A DNA stretch of 64,000 nt, taken from Medicago truncatula (Eukaryota > Streptophyta > Magnoliopsida > Fabales > Fabaceae). The stretch spans positions 64,047,994 through 64,111,993 of the forward strand of contig NC_053045.1 of NCBI RefSeq assembly GCF_003473485.1. The letters are read 5' to 3'. Of this stretch, positions 36,830 through 47,550 are shown in pieces. How positions within the stretch are numbered: the stretch's first letter is position 1; each line of letters starts with the position of its first letter. Made by a program: the position numbers and the translations under genes. Below the pieces are notes generated by a model, which was given only the letters and a program-made list of their open reading frames with translations, was not told the DNA's origin and did no database searches.

Positions 36830-39800
36830 TAACTTCACCTAAATCTCACCTAAGGACTATTATGATTTGGATTTGGATTAGAAATCACTTAAAGCATTTG
36901 ATTTAATATAAGGTGATATATATAACGTATAATAGGACAAAGATAAATGTTTATTTAATAATATTACACGTTTTTGAGTAGAAGATTCCACCTCACTCGG
37001 TTGAGTTGTTGTTGAATACTGTTTAGTTTTGGTGGGGTAGCCTTGAATTGAAATGAAACAAAGGAAGGAACTTGGAACTGACCTCAGCTTCAAAAACGAG
37101 TAGAGTAGTGTTAGTATTCATCACTTCTTTTAATACTTATAACTATTTTTGTTTTATAATAATATACTTACTTTTTATTACGAAATTAAAATACTTACAA
37201 ATCACATGGTTGGCACTGCATGATGACGGCAGTGTGTCGTATACTCATGACAACTGAACGCGTTTTCTCGCAAACGTAACCTTCTTTTGCATTACTTTTT
37301 TCTTACTTACATTTTACCACAATAATTATATGTGATTTAGAAATTAGAAAAAAACATAATTAGGCTCATCTTTTTCTCCTTTAGAAAAAAACTTGGTACC
37401 ACCTAAAATACAAAACTAGGAGAAGAAGAATTGAGGTTGCATATAGACTTAACAAATTAGGTTTCAATTTAGTTGAAAATGTGTCCATATTTAAAATCCG
37501 ACAATGTCTCAAGTAATATTACATACGATATGTATAATGTCCACATTCATTGGTTGATCTCACACCCCAATGTGATTTTATATAGATAAAATCTAGAATT
37601 TCATTGAAGAGTTTCTCGTGGCAACACATTGATACAGAATTATTTTAACCAATGGTTTAAATTTATACTTTATACAACTAAAATCTTTTAAGAGAAAAAA
37701 GTGGTTAAATACCGCGTTTCTTTAATGCTTAACCAGGAGACAAAAAAAATTGATCACAAATATGAGTCGGAATTTACTTCATTTAATAAAGAGAAAAAGG
37801 CAATGAAGATCTCCAATTGCTTTCTATACAATACATTTTTGTACAATAATAACCGTCAAAACAGACAACAGTGTGGAGCACTCAGCAACTCTTTTTCTTT
37901 TGAGACAAAAAGAAAAGGCAGAAGTTGTGTTTTTTTTTTTGGATGAGGATAAGTTAACGGCAGAGGAAGAAAGGACAATTTTATTAATTATTTTAACTTT
38001 ATCTTTTGAGTGTATGTAGAAATGTATACTTTTCTTTTTAGATTCATCTTTCCATCTCAAAAGACCATAATGACATAATTAAAGTTGCCAAAGATGATCA
38101 TGTTTGAGCTTTTTGACATGTTCCTTCACAATGCCTGATAATTTTGTAATTTTTTTAGTAAATCATGGGGCATGCATGGATTTGATCCCTACCATAAACC
38201 ATTGATCTCTTAAAAAATAATAAAATATATACCATCGGTTTGATGTACCATCCTACTACTAAGATGAGCAAAAGCACAACTGTACACATGGTCATTGGCA
38301 ATTAAGACATAACCATTCAACAAAACCAACAAAATTTGCTATAAATTAAACAAAAATAACAAGAGGAGTCTTGTAAAATAAAATGAAATGGTCTTTCAAA
38401 TCCAATTGAAAGATAAGTAATGGAAACTCATACATGAGAAAGCAAGTATGTGATTCATTCTCCCACAATGCCTTAACTCACAATTATTTTCCTCAGGGGC
38501 ATAAAACCATGACAAAAAACACTTTGTCCCTGGTGACTTCATTATCTAGACCAACAAATCTCATTGAGCCTCAAGAACAAGTGTGGATGCAGCCATTATT
38601 ATCTGTTGAGTCACTGCCTTGTCAAGTTTTTATTTTTCCTGCAAATCATCTCAATCATGTTTCAATGGTCATGTAGCCTCTAGAGAAGGTACATAAGATA
38701 CCTTCTTTAAGGTTCCTTTCTTCCAACCAGGATTTCTCTACCACCAACAAGTGGTATATAGCCCGGGTGATGGGATTTGATTCAGGTACACAGTTTTTGT
38801 ATCAAAGTTTTTCCTAGTTATGGATTTGGGGAATTCTATGGTGAAGTCATTAAATTGACTTTTTCAGAGAAGTTATCCTACATTCAATAATAATGCGCCA
38901 AATTGTTGAATGATGTCATGTGTGTTGACTGTTGTATGGTATATACCGTGTATCTGCTCAATATGCACCACCGTAGACTAGCTTTTTTGAACTATCAGAT
39001 TAAGCAATTCACTAGTGTTATTGTGTTCATAATTAATCTCCTTTTTGATTTTTTCTTCCTTCTATTTCAAAAAATATTTAAATAAACCTTTTTATAAAAA
39101 AATATTTCATTATTAAAAATAAATAAACCAAGGAAGATTATGAACATCATCACCATCTTCATACCTTCATCATCTTTTTTATTGAACAAAAAACAAAATA
39201 ACTACTCAAATACATCTCCAAATAACATGAATCTCAATATTTTCTTCATCTCCATTTTCTAATCAACACAAAAGTCAATTACCCTAATTTAAATCCAACT
39301 CTTGATGGACACAAGTAGAGTGTTAATTGCGGCTGCTATGCGACAATATATACTCTCAGTGGATTAGTTGCAGAATTATACAGATTGAATCAAGAGCAGC
39401 TATGCTTTTAGTTAATTTCCAGCAATTAAAAAGTAATTTTTTTATTAAATTGAGACGACAAATCTCTATGATAGATGCACAAAAGAAGTGATGTGGTCAG
39501 GCTGGAAATTAGTATGTCCATCATGTTATTGGTTCAGCGAGTACTCGTTTATGGGGCAACAATATTGGTTAAAGTATCAACGACGTGAATTGAGAGGAAA
39601 AATATAGTTATCGTAAACATGGTGACTTTAACCCAATCCATTTTTTCAATTTTAATTTAAAACAATTTATATAATCATCATTTTCGTCTTAATAGTTTTT
39701 AGGTACTCTAACTTATTTTTTTGGCTTAATAGGAAAATGTTAACATTAAAAACGTACTAATAAGTAATAATTACCATTAAAACGCCCCTAAAAAACTAGC

Positions 39801-41359
39801 ATTTCCGTTTCTTCTTAAAAAAAAGCATTAAAAACGTATTAAGTGTGATTCAATTTATACAGCTAGCATTAAATACGTATTAAGTGTGATTGCAGAATAA
39901 AAATTATTATATTTTTTTAAAGAAGAAATATTGACATCGAAAATTTATTTAAAACAGTATCGAAAATGACTAATTAGCTCAGAAATTTGCGTTAATAACG
40001 ATATCGAAAACATCTTACGTTTCAGAAAAAGAAAAAAAAAATATCAAAAACATCACACAGAAATTTACTTTAATGCATAAGTTTTTTTTATATATTATAC
40101 ACTTTTAAATTTTTAAAAGGAAGTCTTTTTCTTGAAAAAAAGGTTTTATATTAAATAATGACAAGTTAATTTGGAGAGTAAGAGATTGACATTTTTTTAG
40201 GCATTAATTGTATGTGGTTGAATCATGGAAAAAAAAGATAAATATTATTCATATCTTTAATATAAGATAATTATTATCATATGTTTTATTTAAATATAAT
40301 TTTTTAGACAATGATTAAATATATTTTCTTAATTATAAACATTTTTTAAAATTGTATACGATAAATAAGTTTCCATAATATTGTGTGTAACCTATAATAT
40401 TCTAAAAAAAACTTATGCAAAATTTAAAACAATTTAAGATATTGAGTATAAAGTATTTTATTTTTAATTTAATTCAAAAAGAAGTGTTGAATGGGAGGGA
40501 GGTCTGACCTTTGAGAGGGAAGTAGGTGTGCAAAATCAAAATTGTAACCACCATATCATCTATCTTTTAATGTCTAAAATCGAAATATATTATATATAAT
40601 ATATATAAGCATGTTATATCTACATTTTTTTTTTAATTATGTAATTTCATTTTTTTTTTTAATTTTTTGGATTTTTTTCTCTCTCATAAAGATGATGAAT
40701 AAGTTGATGAAGATATGATATGAAGAAGATGTTGATTTAATAAAAATCTGGAAGAGAGAGAATATAAATAAATAAAGAAAGAAAAATAAAGAGGAGAGAA
40801 AATTGGTACTAGAAGAAAAATCATGTGTAGATGGTGTACCACAATAACATAGAGATCAAGTAAATCTAACTATTAAAATCATGAAATAAAGTTTTCCTTC
40901 ACTTACGCTACCGTAGACCGCACTACACTGGAACATGATTAGGGTTTTTGATGTGTCATCATTTAAAATCTGATTGGCCCATTCAAACGACTTCACCGAA
41001 GAAGTCATTTTCCTGACTTCATCATAGAAGCTCCCTATGGATTTAGACTACGTGTTTTGTTAGTTGTTAATAGTTGTGTATGTAAAATTATATGAGAGTC
41101 TCATGCTTGACCAAAGATTGTTAGAATTCAAGTGTAAGTGATTAGCCACACATCGACAACAAATTAGAGATATATAAAAGAGGTAAATAAAACACTTAAT
41201 TTCATAAAATTTTAGTTAGAGATCTAGTGTCAATGTCTTTTGACGATCTTTACCATTCACTCTTTATTGGTATCAATGCTCCCAAGACTCTCTAACACAA
41301 ACACACAAGTAAGTAAAAGATATGTTATCAATGTTTATAAGAAATATTTAGTCTTGTAA
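36830..41359. other. Gene-free AT-rich stretch
   Basis: No gene was supported. Around 38745-38765 the sequence GTGGTATATAGCCCGGGT resembles a Copia primer-binding site (TGGTATCAGAGC plus CCGGGT), so 38450-38750 could be a decayed LTR; this is weak. The rest is AT-rich, low-complexity intergenic DNA. Confidence 0.4.
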
Positions 41360-41481
41360 TTAAGAGGGTGACACAAACCATGTATCATCCAACAAGTATA
41401 AAATGTTATTTTTAATTAGTATATAATGCAAATAATTTTTTAAAGAAATTATTGTTTAACCTTATATTTATATAGAATCCA

Positions 41482-41811
41482 ATGTTTAACACATCTTTTA
41501 TGGTTGACATAGCGATAATGTATGTCTCAGAGCATCAACCGTCACTTCCACTATTAAAAGTTTCAAACGACCAAATAAGTTGTAAGGATAATAGATCTGA
41601 TGAATGTCACAATAATGTTGTTGTCAATTTTGAAACTAAGAAAGCATCAATCATAAAAATTATTCCCGCAATAAAAGATATCAATACCAATAATGACATT
41701 GATCTGACCAACGACATTTTTATTGATCTGACCAATGACAATGTTATTGATCTGACCAGCGATGATGATTACATGCAAATCAATGATAATAATGATTTTG
41801 GAAGTTACTAG
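41482..41811 (+). CDS. Hypothetical acidic protein with tandem SUMO-interaction-like motifs
   Basis: The open frame in the left palindrome arm encodes up to 109 residues. The first visible residue is at an ATG in TCCAATG. The C-terminal third holds three tandem 8-residue units (DIDLTN, IFIDLTND, NVIDLTSDDD) encoded by a 24-base repeat at about 41695-41765. I/V-D-L-T followed by acidic residues is the form of a SUMO-interacting motif. The right arm encodes the homologous but degraded peptide (HNNIVVNSETRK, DIFIDLTSENVIDLIGNDD). The upstream half has no recognisable domain. Whether this is a gene, an exon of a larger gene or a relic is unknown. Function is inference from the motif only. Confidence 0.4.
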   Translation: MFNTSFMVDIAIMYVSEHQPSLPLLKVSNDQISCKDNRSDECHNNVVVNFETKKASIIKIIPAIKDINTNNDIDLTNDIFIDLTNDNVIDLTSDDDYMQINDNNDFGSY

Positions 41812-41829
41812 TTCTTTCAACTACTAAAA

Positions 41830-42110
41830 CAATATCTTCATTCTTATCATCGTGCATATAATCATCATTACCGATCAAATCAATAACATTTTCACTGGTT
41901 AAATCAATAAAAATGTCACTGATCGAATCAATGACATCTTTGATATTGATAACTCTTATTACGGAAAAAAATGTTTGCGACTGAAGCTTGCGAGTTTCAG
42001 AATTGACAACAATATTATTGTGATTGTTATCATATTTACTATCATTGCAATCTATTTCATTTGAAGCTTCAAATGGTTGAAGTGATGGTTGCTGATCTAA
42101 GACATTATCA
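41830..42110 (-). pseudogene. Diverged inverted copy of the IDLT-repeat sequence
   Basis: Read on the minus strand from about 42110 the segment encodes DQQPSLQPFEASNEIDCND, then HNNIVVNSETRK and DIFIDLTSENVIDLIGNDDYM. These align with the left-arm protein. The second and third IDLT units persist in part, while the first has become DVIDSI. There is no start codon in a good position. The promoter/leader-like repeat at 42265-42720 lies upstream on the same strand, so this arm may be the older, original exon. Confidence 0.5.
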
Positions 42111-42264
42111 CTGAATCAACGATAAAAGATGTTTAAGATGTTGAGTTCTATATAAATATAAATATAAATTAAACAGAAATAATTCTTTTAAAAATTATTT
42201 GCAATATATTGTTGGGTAACACTGATATGTGATTTGTGTTACCTTTAATTACTAGACTAGAAAC

Positions 42265-42720
42265 ATTGATGCAATTAACGTCAAAATATAGATCCCTAAA
42301 ATCAAAATTTGTTGCATAAAATCAAAGGGAAGAGAAAAAAAAAATGATACTTTAATGATTAATCCTTAAAGGTCAAAAGTTTAACCACGAGCAGAACTCT
42401 GCTGAAGAAACCAAGTTGCTTGGGCTCCAGTGGCAAGGAGCTCCTTCCAAGGACGCACCCGGGGAATACCGGGTTCGATTCCCAGGGGGAACAACACTTG
42501 GTCAGTGCGCATGCCTCTACGTATGAGCCGGATTAATCGCTCACCTTTGGTGGGTCGGAAACCGGTGCGAAAGCAAAAAAAAAAAAAAAAACTCTGCTGA
42601 AGAGGAAGCTTCCCTCAAATGAAGAAAGCCTGAAACCCTAATCTTTGAAAACCCTGTTATTTTACATTTGTCTCATGACTGTTGCGTTGTGTTTAGTATA
42701 TAATAAATAAATACTACGTG
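42265..42720 (-). repeat. Promoter/leader-like repeat, copy A (split by a SINE)
   Basis: On the minus strand this has a TATA-like TTATATACTAAACACAAC near 42690, a leader with TTAGGGTTTCAGG near 42640, and TTTTATGCAACAAATTTTG near 42310. The same elements in the same order occur at 47380-47550, and partly at 43080-43225. The SINE at 42409 interrupts this copy. Confidence 0.6.
42409..42589 (+). mobile_element. tRNA-derived SINE, ~181 bp, 14-bp TSD
   Basis: An internal Pol III promoter is visible: A-box-like GGCTCCAGTGGCAAGGAGC and B-box GGTTCGATTCC. The body ends in AAACCGGTGCGAAAGC followed by an 18-base A tail. The 14-base word AACTCTGCTGAAGA flanks it exactly at 42395-42408 and 42590-42603. 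The perfect duplication and intact A tail indicate a fairly recent insertion. It is not a functional tRNA. Confidence 0.9.
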
Positions 42721-43079
42721 TTCAGATTTGTTTTTTAACATATTTTTCTTTTTTAAGGATCCACTAAAAACATTACACATGAGAAGTTTCATATATATAT
42801 ATATATATATATACCTAACACTACTACCAGACCCATCACTAAAAACAGCTTCTCCAACTCGAAGACCAAAACATTCACGAGATCTGACGAGGATCCCTCA
42901 ACGAATCTGACAAAAATAAATAAATAAATAAATTGTCAAATAATAATCATAATAATAAATAAATAAATAATATAGGATTTGGATTACCTATCCTATCCAT
43001 GGTGGCTGGAGGAATCGAGCATGGAGGATAAGGTGAGATAGGTGGTTATGGTGGTGATGTGGTGTGAAAACTCAAAGCT
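42721..43079. other. Short gene-free stretch with (TA)n and AATA repeats
   Basis: It contains a (TA)n run near 42791-42812 and AAATAAATAAATA-type repeats near 42908-42970. Nothing coding was recognised. Confidence 0.4.
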
Positions 43080-43225
43080 TGGAACTAGGAAACACAATGT
43101 TGAATCAGTTTTGAACATGACTCTGCTAAAGAGAAAGCTTCTTAAAGTTAAGAGAGCTTGGAACCATAATTTTTGAAACCCTACTTTTTTGCAATGTCAG
43201 GACTGTGTTGTGTTGTGGTGTATTT
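43080..43225 (-). repeat. Promoter/leader-like repeat, copy B (partial)
   Basis: It shares with copy A (42590-42690) the words CTCTGCTAAAGAG, GAAAGCTTC, TTTTTGAAACCCTA and GTTGTGTTGTGGTGTA, in the same order and spacing, but is more diverged. Confidence 0.55.
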
Positions 43226-43273
43226 ATACTATGTGCTCGGTATTTTTTGGGTAAGAAAAAATATTTTTTATTT

Positions 43274-43347
43274 TTTTAATTGGAAAGAAATGGTAGTACT
43301 TATCCTAATTTTTAATTGGAAAGAAATGGTAGTACTTATCCTAATTT
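43274..43347. repeat. ~37-bp tandem duplication
   Basis: The unit TTTTTAATTGGAAAGAAATG, continuing to CTTATCCTAA, occurs twice side by side with no mismatch. Confidence 0.85.
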
Positions 43348-43817
43348 TGGTTGTAAAAAGAAAAGGCGTGGATTTATTTATTTATTTTGAGTTTAGAAAA
43401 ATATTCACTCACTTTTATTGTGGATGGCAAAGTTTGGAAAAAAATTCGATTTTCTTAAATGTAATTTTGGAACAAGATCTGATTTTTTAATTGTAATAAT
43501 GAAAAGAAAAACTGCTTTTTTTAATTGTACAATATGGAGAAAAAAAATATGGAAACATGATTTTTACGGGTTATGAGTTGTGAAGAGAAGAAGAGCAGTG
43601 GACTTTGGGTATATGAATGAATGTTTTCAGAGGGATTTTCAGTGCTCTCTCATTTTCCATCCATATGTTAGTTTCATCCATTTTTATTTTTTTGGTTACA
43701 ATCCATAGGTTTAATTAAGTTCAATTAAATTAAAAAATGAAGCATTTATTAAAATTAAATATAAAATAAAGTAAACCACCAAAAGGTCTCTATTTTTTTT
43801 AGGGTTCTCTCAAATAG
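43348..43817. other. Gene-free AT-rich stretch
   Basis: A/T-rich with T runs. No gene or transposon ends were recognised. Confidence 0.4.
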
Positions 43818-43828
43818 ATCTTGATTCA

Positions 43829-43913
43829 TCATCGTGAACTTAACTCAGTTGGTATTGACAATGCTTAATATATGCAAAGTTTGATGTTCAAACCCCAACT
43901 ACCACAAAAAAAA
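43829..43913 (+). mobile_element. Short tRNA-derived SINE, ~85 bp
   Basis: Box A (TTAACTCAGTTGGTATTGAC) and box B (TGTTCAAACCCC) are spaced as in a tRNA promoter, followed by an A run. The flanks ATCTTGATTCA (43818-43828) and ATCTTAATTCA (43914-43924) match at 10 of 11 positions. Confidence 0.7.
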
Positions 43914-43924
43914 ATCTTAATTCA

Positions 43925-44739
43925 AATTTAAAATTAGAATTCAATTCAATCACTTAATTATAAAGAATGAGAAAAAAAACAAACAAAAAGTTTCAATAGA
44001 AAATATAAAGTTTTATGGTGTTGTTTGATTCATTAGTTGACCCCATCTAATAGAATAAAATTTGGTTGTTGTTGTATAAAATATTAAATTAAAAGAAAAG
44101 GAGAGGTCTACAAAAAAATATATTAATTAAAAGAAAAAGAGAGCTCTGTCAAAATATTTAGTCTTTTTTTTAAAGAGCACGTCATAATCAAGTGTTAATA
44201 CTCCTTGTCAATAAAAATGTACCACTACCAAATTGTTACCAAAAAAAATACTTTATAAAAATGATATATTAATTTTGGTATTTTGAAAAAACTCATGAGT
44301 TTTGAAAATTTTATCATATCGATTTTATATATCAATTACACATCGAGATGTACAAAAATTGTTTAACAGAGATTTTTACATTGAGACATAATTTTGGCTT
44401 CTTAAAAAAAATAAAGCACATAAAATCAAATGCAAATATTTTAATGGATTTTTACATATAAAAAATATAAAAAATGATATATTAATGTTGATATTTTTAA
44501 AAATAGTTTTCAAAATTTTATCATATCGACTTTATACATCAATTACACGTCGAGAGATAAAAAATTGTTTTTGCAGATATAAACAGATAAAATCCATAAT
44601 AGATGCAATGCAAATATTTAACGGATTTACGCATGTAAAACAAACAAATATTTTATAAAAATACTACATTATTGTTAATATTTTAAAAATTCTAATGATT
44701 TTTCTTCATTTAATACTATCTATCTTAGATACCAACTAC
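43925..44739. other. Gene-free AT-rich stretch
   Basis: Diverged internal repeats with TATCATATCGATTTTATA and CATCGAGATGTAC words occur near 44320 and 44525, suggesting a local duplication of about 200 bp. No gene was recognised. Confidence 0.4.
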
Positions 44740-45345
44740 AAATGAACCCGTGGAAATGCTCAGATCTTTTACTAGTAAAAAAGGCAACCCGATGCATTGA
44801 AAGCTCATGCATGCGGGATCTTTTACTAGTGAAAAATAGAAATTGAATTTGCTTAACCTCTTTTCAATTTGTAAAGAATTAAAAACTCTTTTGAAAAAAC
44901 TCATGTTCAAGCGATGATGTTCTGATTGTAGACTTTTTTTTATGTTAGGATCAATATAACCTTGGACCCATGACATGACTTGAGCATCTTTGACTACCCA
45001 TTTGACATGGGCAACATTATCCGTCTCTATCAAAAAATGGAGTGCTGCCATCGACACAACCCAGCCACAAATATTTTTATGTGACAAATATCTTGAAATG
45101 GAATGCCCTAACTGAGTAGATCATGTCATTAAGGCGAACCAACAAGACTTCATGTTTTTCTATAAACATAGAACTATGTAAATAAGAATTAAACAAGAAT
45201 GAGGGGTTAATTTGGATTGAGAAACAAATAATAGAGAAACAAAAGAGAAAAAACAAGAACATGAATAGAAGTGAAACAAGACCGCGAAAAAGAAAAAAAA
45301 ATATACTAGATTCTTGGACTGTAACTTAGGTTGATACCATGATAA
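44740..45345 (-). pseudogene. Ty1/Copia retrotransposon gag remnant
   Basis: On the minus strand from about 45165 the frame reads VRLNDMIYSVRAFHFKIFV, then after a frame change TDNVAHVKWVVKDAQVMSWV and GYIDPNIKKSLQS. This is the N-terminal gag region of plant Copia elements. Just upstream, at about 45335-45350, the minus strand has ATGGTATCAACC, like the usual primer-binding site word TGGTATCA. Frame changes and stops break the gag, and no protease, integrase or reverse transcriptase follows. Confidence 0.7.
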
Positions 45346-45352
45346 CTAAAAA

Positions 45353-46173
45353 AAGTTAGGTTAAAACAGTGTGCCTCTTCATTGTGATACATATAAAATT
45401 TCCGTTTCCTAGATAAAAAAGTTAGAAACATAGCATTGGTGTCCGTCAAACGTACGACACTAACATTTGTGGTAAAAATTTCAACCATTTTCATTTTCTC
45501 AAACTACCAATGTCTATTTTTCAGTGTCATGGTCGCTATCCTAATTCGTGGTAGTGCTTTGTAGGTGATAAATGAGCATTGGATACATAACTATGTGTAC
45601 CCAGCAAGTATCAATTCAAAAAATATAATTAGTATAGGTATGAAAACTACTTTGGGGTACCCATGTCCCATGCAACACAACTTTACACGAAAAAAATATT
45701 GCATAAAGATTGAAGAATATAACTTGATGGCATCAAAATGCAAACATGTATAATGTATCAATGTAATAGATTGGTCCTAAATCTGTAGTAGGTGTCTTTT
45801 ATGCAATTTCCTAAATTATCAATTTTTATTTCTTTAATTTATGTCATTTAAAATATTTATTTTGAAACCATGACAAAACTAAAGTAATACATGAATTAGA
45901 ACATCTATTATGTAATTTGCTGTAATTGTTTGGTTGTTAGAAAACAAGATTAAATGGAATGAAATTTATTCCATCTAATACATTTGTTTTGTTTATTGAT
46001 CTTGTTGCAACTCTGTTCATTTTTAAACAATGAAAGCAAAATTTTCATTCATTCCATCATAAAGTTTCCAAACAACAATGATAACTAATTCTTTTATATT
46101 TATTCCATTCCTCATTAGGTATCCAGTTATAACCTTATTTATGCTAATTTAACTAGATTGTAAACACTTTAAC
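45353..46173. other. Gene-free stretch, possibly decayed LTR at its start
   Basis: The part next to the Copia remnant could hold a decayed LTR, but no second LTR was found. Remaining sequence is AT-rich without recognisable genes. Confidence 0.35.
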
Positions 46174-46190
46174 AGATACTTTAAAGTGAT

Positions 46191-46281
46191 TTTTTTTTTT
46201 TTTTTTATGGTCGGGATTCGAATCCTGAAACTTGCATATATTATGTATTGTCCTTACCAATTGAGCTAAGCTCACAGGGAT
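46191..46281 (-). mobile_element. Short tRNA-derived SINE, ~90 bp, 17-bp TSD
   Basis: On the minus strand: GAGCTTAGCTCAATTGGTAA (box A) and GGATTCGAATCCC (box B), then a long A tail (the T run at 46191-46206 on the plus strand). The 17-base word AGATACTTTAAAGTGAT flanks it at 46174-46190 and 46282-46298. This is the same family type as the copy at 43829-43913. Confidence 0.88.
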
Positions 46282-46299
46282 AGATACTTTAAAGTGATT

Positions 46300-47092
46300 T
46301 GAAACGATGATAATCTTTTCACCGCTTAGGATGATAGAAAAATTAGAACCGATGCATGAAACTATGCGTGATACATTAAACATTTAAGACAACGTTCGAG
46401 TCATCTCCAATCACTGTAATTTATTCCCACCAATTAGTAATTTTACAAGTGAGACAACTAGTACAATGTTTCAATTTCCCAAAAACCAAACAACCAGTCC
46501 ACCAATGAATACCAAACCATCCTTCAAGGATACCGGTGAATTCCACTTGATGTTGTTAAGAAGTCACATCACCTATAATATAATATGAAGAAAGAAAGAA
46601 AAAAAACAAAATTTAACTATACAACCTTAAGTTCTCGTCAAAACAGACTTATTAGATAATCAACCAATGCATATTGATGGTGAGTTTAATGGAATCTGGT
46701 AAGCTCCTATAATTTTGGAAAAACTACATTTTGTAACTTTAACAAAATTGCAATGTTACCGCAATTTCACCAAAAATAACCATACAAACCTATGAAGCAC
46801 TAGCGCAAGTTCAAACACGACATTGAAATTACACGTCTACACAAGTAATAATTCTAATGCAATTACATATATCGGTGTCACGTGTCAAACACCAAACACG
46901 TTTTCAATGCATTTGTGTTACATAGATCTAAACATACACTAAAACCATATTGATGGTAAAAGTGAAAGTAAAATTTCAAGAACTAGAGTTAAGAACATGG
47001 TGTTCACCAATGATAATCGTTTAAACAATAAGAACATGACGTAAAATCAATCAAAGTAAGAATGTTAATCAATCATATTAACAACAAAACAA
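46300..47092. other. Gene-free stretch
   Basis: No gene or defined repeat was recognised. Confidence 0.4.
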
Positions 47093-47094
47093 TA

Positions 47095-47375
47095 CTCGCT
47101 CTGTCCCAAATTGTATGTCGCTTTGGAAAAAAAAATTGTCCCAAATTATATGTCGCTTTACAATACCAATGAAATATTAATGTTATTTTTCCTATTATAT
47201 CCTTAACTATTAATTACTCCTTATTCTTTCAATTATTTCATTTATCTTTTCCATACCATTTATTAAGGATAATTTTGTAAAACAACTCATAATTTCTCTT
47301 CCCCACACAATATTAATTACAATTCTTAATAAGTGTGAAATGACCAAAACGTCATACAATTTGGGACAGAGGGAG
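47095..47375. mobile_element. Stowaway-like MITE, 281 bp
   Basis: Inverted ends CTCGCTCTGTCCCAAATT and AATTTGGGACAGAGGGAG are flanked by TA dinucleotides (47093-47094 and 47376-47377). An internal duplication of CAAATTGTATGTCGCTTT lies near the left end. The ends and TA target fit Tc1/mariner-mobilised MITEs. It sits at the edge of promoter-like repeat copy C and truncates it. Confidence 0.8.
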
Positions 47376-47377
47376 TA

Positions 47378-47550
47378 TCTAATTAGTGAAGTTAAAATTT
47401 GTTGCATAAAAGTGAAGAGAAGAGGAAAAAAGGAAGTTATGTAATCCTTCACTTGAAAACGAAGCTTTGAGCTTGAAACCCTAATGCCTCTTCACTAATG
47501 CTACTACTGGAAGAATCCAAAATGTTGTTTAGTATATATATTTCAGTGTA
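47378..47550 (-). repeat. Promoter/leader-like repeat, copy C
   Basis: On the minus strand: TATATATACTAAACAAC, TTAGGGTTTCAAGC and TTTTATGCAACAAATTTTAA, in the order seen in copy A (42265-42720). Confidence 0.6.

Larger units (their letters stand above)
41360..42250. repeat. Large imperfect palindrome with coding-like arms
   Basis: The left arm (about 41360-41812, +) and right arm (about 42250-41822, read on the minus strand) are diverged copies of one sequence, separated by only about 10-20 bases. Shared words in the same order include CACAAATCAC/CACAAACCATG, ATGCAAATAATTTTT, TTATATAGAA, ACATCTTTTAT, GATAATG, AATATTGTTGTCAATTCTGAAACT, GACATTTTTATTGAT and GATGATGATTA. Transcription across it could yield a long hairpin RNA. 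Confidence 0.85.

Noticed and set aside
42409-46281. tRNA-like A and B boxes as possible tRNA genes
   Set aside because: The sequences do not fold into cloverleafs and have A tails and target duplications, so they are SINEs.
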